64,000 bases of DNA from UBA2387 sp019454665 (GTDB lineage: Bacteria; Armatimonadota; Fimbriimonadia; Fimbriimonadales; Fimbriimonadaceae), in contig BTVX01000008.1 of NCBI GenBank assembly GCA_045862995.1, positions 1 through 64,000 of the forward strand, written 5' to 3'. Under the pieces are notes generated by a model that saw nothing but the letters and a program-made list of their open reading frames with translations, was not told the DNA's origin and made no database searches. Every line of letters starts with the position of its first letter. Within the stretch, counting starts at the first letter, position 1. The position numbers and the translations under genes were made by a program. This document shows positions 15,793-24,571 of this stretch, piece after piece.

Positions 15793-16053
15793 GCCCCAAG
15801 GGGCTTTCGAGTACTTTGCGCATCGTTGGAGCGGGAGGGCGGCCTGGTGTACATCGCGCAGCCCAACGGCGTCCCGCCGACCGAGTTCGCGCTGACCGCG
15901 TTCAGCTCGAACCGGGCGGTGTTCGAGAACCCTCGCCACGACTCGCCTCAGCGGATCGTCTACGAGCTGTCGGCGGAGGGGGTTCTTTCGGCGACGATCG
16001 GCCTCATCAAGGGCGGCCGGGGCACGCGGTTCGAGTTTCGGCGGGAGCGGTGA
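15793..16053 (+). pseudogene. C-terminal remnant of a DUF6265 protein
   Basis: The stretch LEREGGLVYIAQPNGVPPTEF...RAVFENPRHDSPQRIVY...RFEFRRER matches the C-terminal half of the DUF6265 family (small exported proteins of about 150 residues). The frame is open upstream only to 15793, where it meets a stop and the palindrome GCCCCAAGGGGC. The N-terminal half with signal peptide and the W-x-GC-W motif is absent, and no standard RBS precedes the TTG at 15826. It is most simply a gene truncated by deletion or rearrangement. I found no N-terminal half elsewhere in the window. Confidence 0.75.
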
Positions 16054-16141
16054 GCGGCGGGCTATGGGCGGACTTGACGAACTCCACCGTGTTCTGTCGG
16101 CGACGACGAATGCAAGATACCGAGTGCGAGACTCTCTTCTG

Positions 16142-16288
16142 TCAGACCTTGCCCACGTGATGGTCCTGGACGCCCACCCGCATGGAATGCGCCGAACGCG
16201 GCTCCAGAATCCCGCGATCCTGGTTGTCTCGGGCGCTGGCATGGCCGAGGGCGAGCAGGAGGGGGAGCGTGGCGAGCGGCTTGGTCAT
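16142..16288 (-). CDS. Possible small secreted peptide or gene remnant
   Basis: A 48-codon frame starts with a plausible signal peptide (MTKPLATLPLLLALGHASA) and runs on about 29 residues to a stop. It lies in an otherwise gene-free stretch (16054-16400), opposite to the neighbours. No family is recognised and no strong RBS is visible. It may be a decayed N-terminus of a lost gene. The rest of 16054-16400 shows nothing I can name. Confidence 0.2.
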   Translation of the reverse strand: MTKPLATLPLLLALGHASARDNQDRGILEPRSAHSMRVGVQDHHVGKV

Positions 16289-16387
16289 GGGCTTCGCGTT
16301 CTACGCGGGGTTGGGGCCGGAAGTCGGCATGGGATTCTGCGAACTGCAAAGCGCTCCACAACCGTCCAACCTGCATCCTGCGTTGGG

Positions 16388-16393
16388 TACAAT
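16388..16393 (+). promoter_or_regulatory. -10 box giving a near-leaderless transcript
   Basis: TACAAT ends seven bases before the ATG at 16401, so transcription would start at or next to the A of the start codon. There is no clear -35 and no RBS before the ATG. The same layout recurs before other genes in the window. Confidence 0.5.
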
Positions 16394-16400
16394 TCAACAT

Positions 16401-17321
16401 ATGGACCGTAGCGAGTGCGCGCCACGGCGAACGGTGGCTGGTATTGCCATCGCCGTTGCCTTTGCTCCAGGACTCATTGCCGCCCCTCGGGGAAGCGGCG
16501 AAAGTGAGTTTGTCGGCCTAAAGAAGGCGGCGCAGCTTGCCCTTCTTTATGCTCAAGACAACAGCGACACGCTTCCCCTCGCCATTGGTCAGCGACTAGA
16601 CGGATCTTGGTGGTGGAACACGCTGATCCCAGTGCCCGAGGACTGGAAGACCTCGGGGTGGAGTGATGAGGAAACCCGAGCGAGGGTCGCAGGCATCTTC
16701 CCCAACAGTCTCCGCCAGTATGGTTCGATTGATGTGCTCATGGGCGTCCCGGGCTTCCGGCGCGTGCGCAACTCTGCCGACGCTACTGATTTCGTGTCCC
16801 CAAATCGACCCTGGACGACCTGCTCGTTCGCGATGAACGGGCTACTCCATTCCTTGCAGACGGCCGAAGTCACAAGGCCAGATCGGCTCACCTTGATCTG
16901 GCCATCATACGGAAAGGCGTCGCGCGAGGGACGAATCATCGCCAACCCGACCTTGCGCTGTGATGGTTGGGGCCCCTGTCAATTCAATCCATCGGGCCCT
17001 CCTGTCGAAGGAGGATCTGGTGGTTATGCATGGTGGGCCCTCAATCCACGACCACAAGAGACCGCTTCTGGTCCTGAACGATTCAACTTGGGCAAGTCCG
17101 GAGTTCCCCTCGCCAATGTCGACGGTTCAGTCCGATTTGTCCAAGTTCAGGGCCCAAGGTCAAGAGACGGACAACGCACTTTCATCCAGGACCGAAACAA
17201 CTTCCCATTCGCAGAGCTTGATACTGAGGGCAATCCTGCGACAATGTGGGGATGTACATCCGCGGGAACAACAGTAGCGTATGCCTGTTTCTTCCGCCCA
17301 GACAACTCCTTCCTGCCATGA
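16401..17321 (+). CDS. Exported H-X9-DG type protein
   Basis: This 306-residue protein begins with a hydrophobic segment (TVAGIAIAVAFAPGLIAA) and contains KKAAQLALLYAQDNSDTLP near the N-terminus and ANVDGSVRFVQ near the C-terminus. Both resemble the DUF1559/H-X9-DG proteins related to pseudopilins that are abundant in Planctomycetes, Verrucomicrobia and Armatimonadota. The N-terminal prepilin motif GFTLIELL is not present, so it is probably secreted by the general pathway and not processed as a pilin. The ATG at 16401 lacks an RBS but follows a TACAAT box by seven bases. It couples to the next gene by an ATGA overlap. GC content is lower than average. Confidence 0.6.
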   Translation: MDRSECAPRRTVAGIAIAVAFAPGLIAAPRGSGESEFVGLKKAAQLALLYAQDNSDTLPLAIGQRLDGSWWWNTLIPVPEDWKTSGWSDEETRARVAGIFPNSLRQYGSIDVLMGVPGFRRVRNSADATDFVSPNRPWTTCSFAMNGLLHSLQTAEVTRPDRLTLIWPSYGKASREGRIIANPTLRCDGWGPCQFNPSGPPVEGGSGGYAWWALNPRPQETASGPERFNLGKSGVPLANVDGSVRFVQVQGPRSRDGQRTFIQDRNNFPFAELDTEGNPATMWGCTSAGTTVAYACFFRPDNSFLP

Positions 17322-17587
17322 AGTCTCTGCTAATCACCACCTTGATCGGCGCGTATGCCGTCTCCATGGCACAACCAATGCAGCTTTGGCTCTCCGCTCT
17401 CGGAGATGGAGTATTGAATCATAAGCCCACGGCATCGATTGCTCGTACAAACAGCAGTCTTGCGATTCATGGCATCTCAGAAGCACTAAACGAAACGTAT
17501 CAGCCTTTCCGCTGGAGCATACGCGCTGATGGAGTTAGCTCACAGCCTACGCTCAGCACGCGCACATCTCGCATTCCGGAAGTGTGA
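17318..17587 (+). CDS. N-terminal part of a frameshifted secreted propeller protein
   Basis: This 89-codon frame starts in an ATGA overlap with the preceding gene and encodes a signal peptide (MKSLLITTLIGAYAVSMAQ) plus about 70 residues. It stops at 17587. The following frame, open from 17539, carries a beta-propeller and a dockerin tail but no signal peptide. The simplest reading is one gene broken by a frameshift between 17539 and 17587. It could be a natural mutation or an assembly error. The alternative is two genes coupled by the GTGA at 17584-17587. Confidence 0.65.
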   Translation: MKSLLITTLIGAYAVSMAQPMQLWLSALGDGVLNHKPTASIARTNSSLAIHGISEALNETYQPFRWSIRADGVSSQPTLSTRTSRIPEV

Positions 17588-19032
17588 TCTCCAGTTGGAC
17601 CTATGGCGATCTGAGGGCAGGTCTAACCAACAACGACAGCCTACCATCGGCTCTGCTCGGTCTTCCGGATGGCACAAGCGTACTGATCGGTACGGCTGCG
17701 CGTAATTTGAGTTCAACGAAAGTGTTCGCGGTGCGATTTGAGGCAGATGGCACACCTCTGTGGATCGCTGATCAGCCTCATTCGGATGAAACGGACTCGC
17801 AAGCATGCGCTGCCGCAACTTCTACATCGGCGATCTTCGTGCTGTCGAGTGCGTCACATCCTCTGACTGGCGTGGATCCGGTCGTCACTGCCATGGCCAT
17901 AGATACGGGTGCTGTTCTTTGGCGCAGACCTTTGCCAGCCGTCCAAGACGTGGCCGACGAAACACCGTTTGAACTGCTGTTCAAGAATGGGTCAGTCTAT
18001 GTCTTGACAACGGGATTTGACCCCACGCGGACATCCGACGCCTCGAGTCATGACCTTCGTGTTTGGAAACTCAATGCAACGACCGGCTCGGTAGAATGGG
18101 TAGACGTTTATGCTCACCAAGTCGTTGAGGGCGTGTACCAGAACGTAACTCCTGTCGGTGTGCGCGTTATGGAGTCAGGCGAAGTCTATACGGCTGGGTT
18201 GGTTCCACATGTCAATGGGCCTGGTCGTCTGTTCATTCGCAAGCTGAGCCAAACTGGTTTGCTTGTTTGGCAGAAATTCTATGAAGATGGGCTACCTTGT
18301 TTGGAGCCATCGACAATTGAGATCGACAGCGCCGGTGATGTTTATTTGCCTGGATCTTGGTGGTCACTCCAGGGCGTGTTTGCTGGAAATCGCAAGCCAA
18401 TGGTTCGGAAAATCAACGGGGTCAACGGAGAAGTTGTATGGGAAGTTGAAGCATATGATCTAGGCCCAAGCGTGGGCGGGTCGTTTTACTCTCTGCACGT
18501 GTTCTCACCGAATGAGTTCGCTGCCATCGGAAACTTGCAGAGCTCGCTGGCTGCCGGGATTGCTGTTGGGGCCCGATTCGGTCGGTATAGGATGGTTGCT
18601 GGTAACGGCGTTCTATCGTCATTCAGTGGCGACCCTGGAGGGGTGCAGCTAAGTATGGACGTGTTTGAAGGTGACAGTTTGATTGAAAGTCGTTCGTTGT
18701 CGTTGATTGACGGCTCTTACAATGTGCAGACGACTTTGTTGCCTGGAATGCGCACGGTCAGGTTTAGAGCTTCCGGACGATTTCTGTCGAAGAGGTTGAG
18801 CGTCAGCATCGGCGAGGATGGTCTTGATGACTTGAACTGGACGCTTGTGAATGGAGATGTAACTGGAGACAACGTTGTGAGTCTTGCAGATTTTGTTGCA
18901 CTAAGAAGTGCTTTCGGATCTTCGCGTGGTGATGGGAATTGGAGGGAGTTTGCAGACTTGAACGGGGATGGTGCTGTCAATGTGCAGGACTTTCTGATCT
19001 TGAGAAGCAACTTTGGGCGGCAGGGAGAGTGA
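17584..19032 (+). CDS. Propeller protein with C-terminal dockerin module (probably continues 17318 gene)
   Basis: This frame of 482 codons encodes a PQQ-like or Kelch-like beta-propeller (repeats of the type GAVLWRRPL, GSVEWVDVY, GLLVWQKFY, GEVVWEVEAY), a beta-sandwich segment, and a dockerin-like tail. The tail has two calcium-binding loops, GDVTGDNVVSLADF and DLNGDGAVNVQDF, each followed by an LRSxFG helix. The same tail ends the subtilisin at 60430. The protein needs export but has no signal peptide of its own, which supports joining it to the 17318 frame. Its role may be surface attachment or assembly. Low GC suggests a different history from the flanking genes. Confidence 0.75.
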   Translation: MISSWTYGDLRAGLTNNDSLPSALLGLPDGTSVLIGTAARNLSSTKVFAVRFEADGTPLWIADQPHSDETDSQACAAATSTSAIFVLSSASHPLTGVDPVVTAMAIDTGAVLWRRPLPAVQDVADETPFELLFKNGSVYVLTTGFDPTRTSDASSHDLRVWKLNATTGSVEWVDVYAHQVVEGVYQNVTPVGVRVMESGEVYTAGLVPHVNGPGRLFIRKLSQTGLLVWQKFYEDGLPCLEPSTIEIDSAGDVYLPGSWWSLQGVFAGNRKPMVRKINGVNGEVVWEVEAYDLGPSVGGSFYSLHVFSPNEFAAIGNLQSSLAAGIAVGARFGRYRMVAGNGVLSSFSGDPGGVQLSMDVFEGDSLIESRSLSLIDGSYNVQTTLLPGMRTVRFRASGRFLSKRLSVSIGEDGLDDLNWTLVNGDVTGDNVVSLADFVALRSAFGSSRGDGNWREFADLNGDGAVNVQDFLILRSNFGRQGE

Positions 19033-19101
19033 GGTCATCGTTGCGGTCTCTATGCGGGTGGGCTGTGCGAGCACAGAGATCGGCTTTAGGGCTTCCCTGC
19101 A

Positions 19102-21768
19102 TTAAGCCCCCCGCTCCAGCACCCGGAACTTCGCCGACGCCTTGTGGTCGCCCATGCTCAGCTTCACCGTGTACTCGCCCGCCGGAGCGTGGAAGGGGAA
19201 CAGGGGGTCTTCGCCTCGGTCGGCCACTTTGCGCCACTCCTCCGGCTCCAGGTTCCACACCACGCGGTTGTAGCCCGCCGCGTTGGAGCCCGAGAGCTTC
19301 TTCATGACCGCCCCGTGCGCGTCCTCCACCACCACTGAAACATCCTCGCCCGTGTACTCGGCGATCCAGTAGTCGAACACCGCACCCATCGGCGGGTTGG
19401 GGGCGCGGAACGTCTTGTGCGTCCAGGCTCCCGAATAGGCCAACACCCAGCGGGGGCGGCAATCGCGCACCGAGAACAGGTGCAACGGCTTGGCCAACAC
19501 CTCGGGCGTCAGCTCGGAAACCCATAGCGCGCGGTCGAGCACCCAGATGCTGCGCCCGTGCGTGCCGAGCACCAGGTCGGTTTCGCGGGCATGCTGCTGG
19601 ATGTCGTCCACGGGCGTCGTGGGCAGGGCTTTGCCGTGCATCTTGGTCCACGAGCCGCCCCGGTCGAGGCTGACGTAGAAGCCATGCTCGGTGCCCGCGT
19701 AAAGCACGTTCTCGCCGAAGCGATCCTCGCTCACCACCTTCACGCTTCGCCCCTTGGGCAGGTCGGCCGTGATGTCGCGCCACGTCTTGCCATAGTCGTC
19801 GGTGGCCAGGATGCACGGGTCCATGTCGTCGCTTCTGTGGCCGTCCACCCCGGCGTAGGCGCGGCCCTTGGCGTGCGCGCTGACGACCAGGCGGCAGATG
19901 TAGCGGCCGCCGACTTCCGGCGGCGTCACATTGGCCCACTCGCCGCCGTCGTTGCGCGAAACGTGGATGAGCCCGTCGTCCGAGCCCGCCCACAGCACGC
20001 CCTTCTCGACCGGCGATTCGGCCAGGCTGACCACGGTGCAATGGGTCTCGGCGTTCGAGCCGACCGTCTCCATCTTCTGCGGGTCGCGCGTGGTCAGGTC
20101 GGGGCTGATGCGCTGCCACCTTGCCCCACGCTCGCTGAGCTTGAACACGTAGTTGCCCGCATCGTAGATCACGCTGGGGTCGTGGGGGCTGACGAAGAAC
20201 GGCGAGTTCCAGTTGTAGCGGTGCCGCGGCTCGCCTTCGCGCGCCTCGGGGCTTAGGTAGCGCCGCTCGCCCGTGCGCAGGTTGATGCGCGTGATGTGCC
20301 CGCCCTGCCACTCGGCGTAGACGCAGTCGTGGTCTTCGGGGTCGAACGCGGCGTGGAAGCCATCGCCCCAGAACGCGACCTGCCACTCGGCGTTGGTGAT
20401 GCTGGTTTCGGGCGTGCCCTGGGCGTCGTTCTTCGCGTCTTGGCGGTTGGTGGCGCTGGGGCCGATCCACGTGCCGTTGTCCTGCAGCCCTCCGATGATG
20501 CGGTAGGGGTCCGAATCGTCGAGCGCGATGTTGTAGAACTGGCCGACGGCCATCGTGTTCAGGAAGTCCCACGTCTTGCCGCCGTCGAAGCTTTGGCTCG
20601 CGCCCCCGTCGGTTCCGATGATCAGGTGGTCGGAGTCGTTGGGGTCCACCAGAATGGCGTGGTGGTCGGCGTGCAGGATGTCGGCGAATCCGCCCCGGAA
20701 GGAGGCGCCGCCGTCGTCGCTGACTTCGGTGGTCCAGCCGAGCAGGTACACGCGTTGGTCGTTCTTGGCGTCGAACTTGACCTTGCTGAAGTAGAAGGCT
20801 CGGGGCGAGCGCACGCTCAAGCGTCGCCACGTGTCGCCGCCGTCGTCGCTGCGGAAGATCCCGCCGCCGCGCATGCGGTCGTCGCGGATGCTGTTCGCCC
20901 CGTCCTGGGTGCTCTCGACCACTGCGATGAGTTTCTTGGTGTCTCCGGCGAAGATGTCGAGCCCTATGCGTCCGGTCTGGGCGGGCAGTCCTCCGGCGAG
21001 CTTGGCCCACGTCTTGCCGCCGTCTTTGCTGCGGTAGATGCCGCCTTCCGGGCCGCCGCTGGTGAAGCTCCAGGCCGTGCGGAGCCGCATGTACATCGCC
21101 GCGTAGACCGTGTCGGGGTCTTTGGAGTCGAGCATCACGTCGCACGCGCCAGTCTTCTCGTCCAGGTAGAGCACCTTGTCCCACGTTTTGCCGCCGTCGG
21201 TGGTTTTGTAGACGCCCCGTTCGGCGTTGTGCCCCCACAGGTGTCCGAGCGCGGCGACGTAGCACACGTCGGGGTTGCGCGGGTCCACCGCGATGCGCGG
21301 GATGTCGTGGGTGGCTTCCAGTCCGAGGCATTGCCAGGTCTTGCCCTTGTCGGTCGAGCGGTACACCCCGTTGCCCCAACTGCTGCTGTTGCGGCCGTTG
21401 CCTTCGCCCGTACCCACCCACACGATCTTGCCCTTGCCTTCCTTCTTGCGGTCGGCCTTGGGCGTATCGTCGGTCCAGCCGTTCCAATCGGCGGGTGCGT
21501 CGCAACTTGCCACTGCGCCGATGCTCGACGTGATCTCCTTGTCGAACAGGGGTTCGAACGTGGTGCCCATGTTCGTGGTGCGCCACAGGCCGCCGCTGGC
21601 GTAGCCGATGTAGAACGTCTTGGGGTTGCCGGGCTCGAAGCACATGTCCGAGATGCGTCCGCCCATGATGGCTGGGCCGATCGAGCGCCAAGGGATGCGC
21701 TTGAGGTCGCTTTCCTGCAGGCGGCGGACGGGGGCGGCGGTGGCTTCGGAGTTGGGCTTGCGGGCCAT
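19102..21768 (-). CDS. BNR/VPS10-type beta-propeller protein
   Basis: This 888-residue protein consists of repeated blades of the BNR/Asp-box type, visible as GGKTW, KGKTW, GGDTW and GGASF motifs (S-x-D-x-G-x-x-W). Relatives are annotated as sortilin/VPS10-like or as exo-sialidase/xyloglucanase-fold proteins. The N-terminal part begins RIPWRSIGPAIMGGRISDMCF, typical of the long WD40/YVTN/BNR-like proteins of environmental bacteria. The C-terminal region adds a beta-sandwich (AGEYTVKLSMGDHKASAKFRV). No signal peptide is visible with the chosen ATG, so it may be cytoplasmic or have a misplaced start. The catalytic acidic residues of glycosidases are not evident; function is unknown. Confidence 0.8.
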   Translation of the reverse strand: MARKPNSEATAAPVRRLQESDLKRIPWRSIGPAIMGGRISDMCFEPGNPKTFYIGYASGGLWRTTNMGTTFEPLFDKEITSSIGAVASCDAPADWNGWTDDTPKADRKKEGKGKIVWVGTGEGNGRNSSSWGNGVYRSTDKGKTWQCLGLEATHDIPRIAVDPRNPDVCYVAALGHLWGHNAERGVYKTTDGGKTWDKVLYLDEKTGACDVMLDSKDPDTVYAAMYMRLRTAWSFTSGGPEGGIYRSKDGGKTWAKLAGGLPAQTGRIGLDIFAGDTKKLIAVVESTQDGANSIRDDRMRGGGIFRSDDGGDTWRRLSVRSPRAFYFSKVKFDAKNDQRVYLLGWTTEVSDDGGASFRGGFADILHADHHAILVDPNDSDHLIIGTDGGASQSFDGGKTWDFLNTMAVGQFYNIALDDSDPYRIIGGLQDNGTWIGPSATNRQDAKNDAQGTPETSITNAEWQVAFWGDGFHAAFDPEDHDCVYAEWQGGHITRINLRTGERRYLSPEAREGEPRHRYNWNSPFFVSPHDPSVIYDAGNYVFKLSERGARWQRISPDLTTRDPQKMETVGSNAETHCTVVSLAESPVEKGVLWAGSDDGLIHVSRNDGGEWANVTPPEVGGRYICRLVVSAHAKGRAYAGVDGHRSDDMDPCILATDDYGKTWRDITADLPKGRSVKVVSEDRFGENVLYAGTEHGFYVSLDRGGSWTKMHGKALPTTPVDDIQQHARETDLVLGTHGRSIWVLDRALWVSELTPEVLAKPLHLFSVRDCRPRWVLAYSGAWTHKTFRAPNPPMGAVFDYWIAEYTGEDVSVVVEDAHGAVMKKLSGSNAAGYNRVVWNLEPEEWRKVADRGEDPLFPFHAPAGEYTVKLSMGDHKASAKFRVLERGA

Positions 21769-21789
21769 GCCCCCAGTATTCCCAATCCG

Positions 21790-23619
21790 CTAGGGCAAGA
21801 AGTAACGCACGTTGGTGATCACGACGTTCTTGCGGCTGCCGAGTTCCTTCTTGAGCCGTTCGGCGACGTTGCTGTGCAGGAACGAATGCCACGGGTACTT
21901 GGGCACGGCTTGCGGCACGATCACCGTGATCATCGTCTCGGGACTCTCCTCGAGCGTTTGGTCCACGTACTGGAGGATCGGCTCGGTGAGCGAGCGGTAC
22001 GGGGATTCGAGGATGACCAGCGGCAGGTCGCCCGCGTAGGTGCTCCACGAGTGTTTGACCTCGCTCACCGATGCGGGGTCGAGGGTCACGTGAAGCGCGC
22101 GGCAGTCGTGGGCCAGCTGGCGCGCGTAGCCGATCGCCTGCAGGATGCCTCGGTGGACCCGCGGCACCAGGAGCAGCACCGTCATGTTGGGATTGCCCGG
22201 CTGATCGGTGGGTGCGAGCGCCATCGCTCCCGCCAGGTAGTCGTAGTGTTTGCGGATGCGGGCGAAGACGAAGAGAATGACGGCCAGCGCGACGACGATG
22301 ATCCACGCGCCCTCGCTCCACTTGGTCACCAGGAGGATGACCATCACGGTGAACGTGGTGATCGTCCCCACGCCGCTCACGATCATCTTCCAGTTCCGCA
22401 CGCCCGAGCGGTACCACTTGACCGTCATGCCCGCCTGACTGAGAGTGAACGAGATGAACACGCCCATCGCGTAAAGCGGGATGAGGGAGTGGGTGTCGGC
22501 GTGGTAACCGATGATCAGGGCCACGGCGAGAACGGCCAGCGTGACGATGCCGTTGTTGAACACCAGCCTGTCGCCGAGGCTGGTCAATTGGCGCGGCAGG
22601 TACCCGTCCTTGGCGATGAAGCTGGAGAGGCGCGGGAAGTCGGCGAACGCCGTGTTCGCCGCGAGGAACAGGATGAGCGCCGTGGCGATCTGCAGGGCGT
22701 AGAACCCGGGTCCGATTCCCCACATCTTCTCGGCGAGTTGGGCGACCACCGTCTTGAACCCGGGTTCGGTGGGATGCAGCGGCACGATGCCGTAATGCTG
22801 CGCCGACCAACTCAGCCCGATGAACATCATGAGTAGCAGGACGACCATCATGATGAGCGTCTGAGAGGCGTTCTTGGCCTCGGGCGGGCGGAACGCCTGC
22901 ACCCCGTCGGCGATTGCTTCCGTCCCGGTGAGGGCCGTACACGATGCCGCAAACGCCCGCAGGAACACGAACGCCGTCAGGGCATGCAACGGCTCGTCGA
23001 ACTTGGCCGGGTCGGGCGCGTGGTGCGGTTCGCCGACGCCTTTGACCAAGCACGTGGCGACCAGCGCCAGCACCATGAACACGAACGTGTACGTGGGGAT
23101 GGCGAACGCGATGCCGCTCTCCTTCGCTCCGCGCAGGTTCACGAGGGTGATCAGGGTCACCGCCCCGACGCCGATGGCTACCGCAGAATGCTGGGCTGGC
23201 GGATACATCGAGACGATCGCGCTCACACCGGACGAAATGGAAACCGCGACGGTCAGCACGTAGTCGATGAGCAAGGCTGCCCCGGCGACTTTGCCCGCCC
23301 CCGAGCCCAGGTTCTCGGTGGAGACGAGGTAGGTGCCGCCACCGTTCGGGTAGGCGTGGATGGTCTGGTAGTAGCTGAACGCGACGATGGCCATCAGCAC
23401 GGCCAGCCACATGGAGACGGGCAGCAGGTAGCTCAGCGCGATCGGGCCGGCGATGACCAGCACCAGCATGATCTCTTCGCTGGCATACGCCACGGAAGAA
23501 AGCGCGTCGGAGGCGAACACGGGCAACCCGAACCGCTTGGGCAAGCGCTCGTGGTGCGCGTGCTTCGTCGCGATGGGAATCCCGAGGATCGCCCGTTTCA
23601 GCCCGCGCAGATTGAGCAT
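21790..23619 (-). CDS. KimA-like APC-superfamily potassium transporter
   Basis: This 609-residue membrane protein has about 12 transmembrane segments and a cytoplasmic C-terminal domain of about 150 residues. It resembles Bacillus subtilis KimA (YdaO) along the whole chain: SDALSSVAYASEEIM, YPNGGGTYLVSTENLG, LLIDYVLTVAVSIS, TGTEAIADGVQAF and LIPLYAMGVFISFTLSQAGM match recalled KimA segments closely. KimA is a high-affinity K+/H+ symporter of the KUP group whose gene is controlled by a c-di-AMP riboswitch in Bacillus. Here the gene lies 18 bases after ilvE with no room for a riboswitch, so it is probably co-transcribed. An amino-acid substrate cannot be excluded. Confidence 0.8.
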   Translation of the reverse strand: MLNLRGLKRAILGIPIATKHAHHERLPKRFGLPVFASDALSSVAYASEEIMLVLVIAGPIALSYLLPVSMWLAVLMAIVAFSYYQTIHAYPNGGGTYLVSTENLGSGAGKVAGAALLIDYVLTVAVSISSGVSAIVSMYPPAQHSAVAIGVGAVTLITLVNLRGAKESGIAFAIPTYTFVFMVLALVATCLVKGVGEPHHAPDPAKFDEPLHALTAFVFLRAFAASCTALTGTEAIADGVQAFRPPEAKNASQTLIMMVVLLLMMFIGLSWSAQHYGIVPLHPTEPGFKTVVAQLAEKMWGIGPGFYALQIATALILFLAANTAFADFPRLSSFIAKDGYLPRQLTSLGDRLVFNNGIVTLAVLAVALIIGYHADTHSLIPLYAMGVFISFTLSQAGMTVKWYRSGVRNWKMIVSGVGTITTFTVMVILLVTKWSEGAWIIVVALAVILFVFARIRKHYDYLAGAMALAPTDQPGNPNMTVLLLVPRVHRGILQAIGYARQLAHDCRALHVTLDPASVSEVKHSWSTYAGDLPLVILESPYRSLTEPILQYVDQTLEESPETMITVIVPQAVPKYPWHSFLHSNVAERLKKELGSRKNVVITNVRYFLP

Positions 23620-23637
23620 GGTGGCCGAGGCGAGGCG

Positions 23638-24528
23638 TTAGGCCGTGACCGGCGCATCGAAGGGCACGCCCTTCTTGGTCTCCGCACGGAACAAGCCAAC
23701 GATTTCCTGGGTGACCGCACCCACGGAACCGTCGCCGATCGGACGACCGTCGAGGCGCACCATCGGGATGACTTCGGCGGCCGTTCCCGTGAGGAAGGCC
23801 TCGTCGGCGGTGAAGATGTCGAACGGGGTCAGGAAGCCTTCTTGGACCTCGAACCCGGCGTTGCGGGCGAGTTCGATGACGGTGTCGCGCGTGATGCCTT
23901 TCAGGATGCCGCAAGAGGGGCCAGGGGTGCGGATCGTTCTGCCCGTGACCAAGAAGAGGTTGTCGCCCGTACACTCGGCGATGTAGCCCTGCGCGTTCAG
24001 CATAAGGCCTTCGCCCGCCCCGGCGTAGTTGGCCTCCTGCTTGGCCATGATGTTGGCCGCGTAGCGCCCGATGCACTTCAGGCGCGGATCGAGGCTGTCG
24101 CCGCTCATCACGCGGAACGACGTGGTGATCACGTTCAGGCCGGTCTCGTAGGCTTCCGGCGGATAGAGCGCCAGCGTGGAAACCATGATCATCACGTTGG
24201 GCTCCTGGTTGATGTTCTTGGGGTCCAGCCCGAGTCCGGTGCCGCGCGTCACGTTCAAGCGGATGTAGCCGTCCGAGATGTCGGCTTGTGCGCACACGTC
24301 CAGAATCGTTTGGCGCAACTGCTCCTGGCCCATGCTCATGCGGTATCCGAGGAAGCGGCAGCCGTGGTAGAGCCGATCCAGGTGCGGATCGAGCTTGAAC
24401 ACGCGGCGACCGTAGATGCGGATGCCTTCGAAAAGGCCGTCTCCGTAGAGGTGCGCGTGGTCGGCGACGCTGACCTTCGCGTCCTCAAGGGACGTCACTT
24501 CGCCATTGAGCCAGACGAGCTTGGGCAT
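23638..24528 (-). CDS. ilvE: Branched-chain amino acid aminotransferase
   Basis: This 296-residue class IV PLP enzyme would transfer the amino group between branched-chain 2-oxo acids and glutamate. Family motifs are LYGDGLFEGIRIY near the N-terminus, the PLP lysine region LKCIGRYAANIMAKQEA, and the C-terminal EAFLTGTAAEVIPMVRLDGR with GLFRAET. D-amino-acid transaminases share this fold, but the EGIRIY and TGTAAEV segments favour IlvE. The ATG at 24528 is preceded at six bases by a TACAAT box, so the mRNA may be leaderless. It leads an operon with the KimA-like gene. Confidence 0.9.
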   Translation of the reverse strand: MPKLVWLNGEVTSLEDAKVSVADHAHLYGDGLFEGIRIYGRRVFKLDPHLDRLYHGCRFLGYRMSMGQEQLRQTILDVCAQADISDGYIRLNVTRGTGLGLDPKNINQEPNVMIMVSTLALYPPEAYETGLNVITTSFRVMSGDSLDPRLKCIGRYAANIMAKQEANYAGAGEGLMLNAQGYIAECTGDNLFLVTGRTIRTPGPSCGILKGITRDTVIELARNAGFEVQEGFLTPFDIFTADEAFLTGTAAEVIPMVRLDGRPIGDGSVGAVTQEIVGLFRAETKKGVPFDAPVTA

Positions 24529-24534
24529 GGGGCC

Positions 24535-24540
24535 ATTGTA
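24535..24540 (-). promoter_or_regulatory. -10 box for a leaderless ilvE transcript
   Basis: TACAAT on the minus strand ends six bases upstream of the ilvE ATG, so the transcript would begin at the start codon. No RBS is present in the six bases between. Confidence 0.5.
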
Positions 24541-24571
24541 CACCGCCGCCCCTCCTCGCTTCAGGTCCCGC

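Noticed and set aside
13098..15866. A single 922-codon minus-strand frame
   Set aside because: It joins parts of two amidohydrolases across the N gap and runs in the wrong frame for most of the first; two separate genes explain the region.
23620..23637. A c-di-AMP riboswitch before the KimA-like gene
   Set aside because: Only 18 bases separate it from ilvE, far too short for the ydaO aptamer.
18977..24295. A 1772-codon minus-strand reading frame
   Set aside because: It runs across the BNR protein, KimA-like and ilvE genes in a different frame; all three have clear family motifs in their own frames, so this is a GC-rich shadow.
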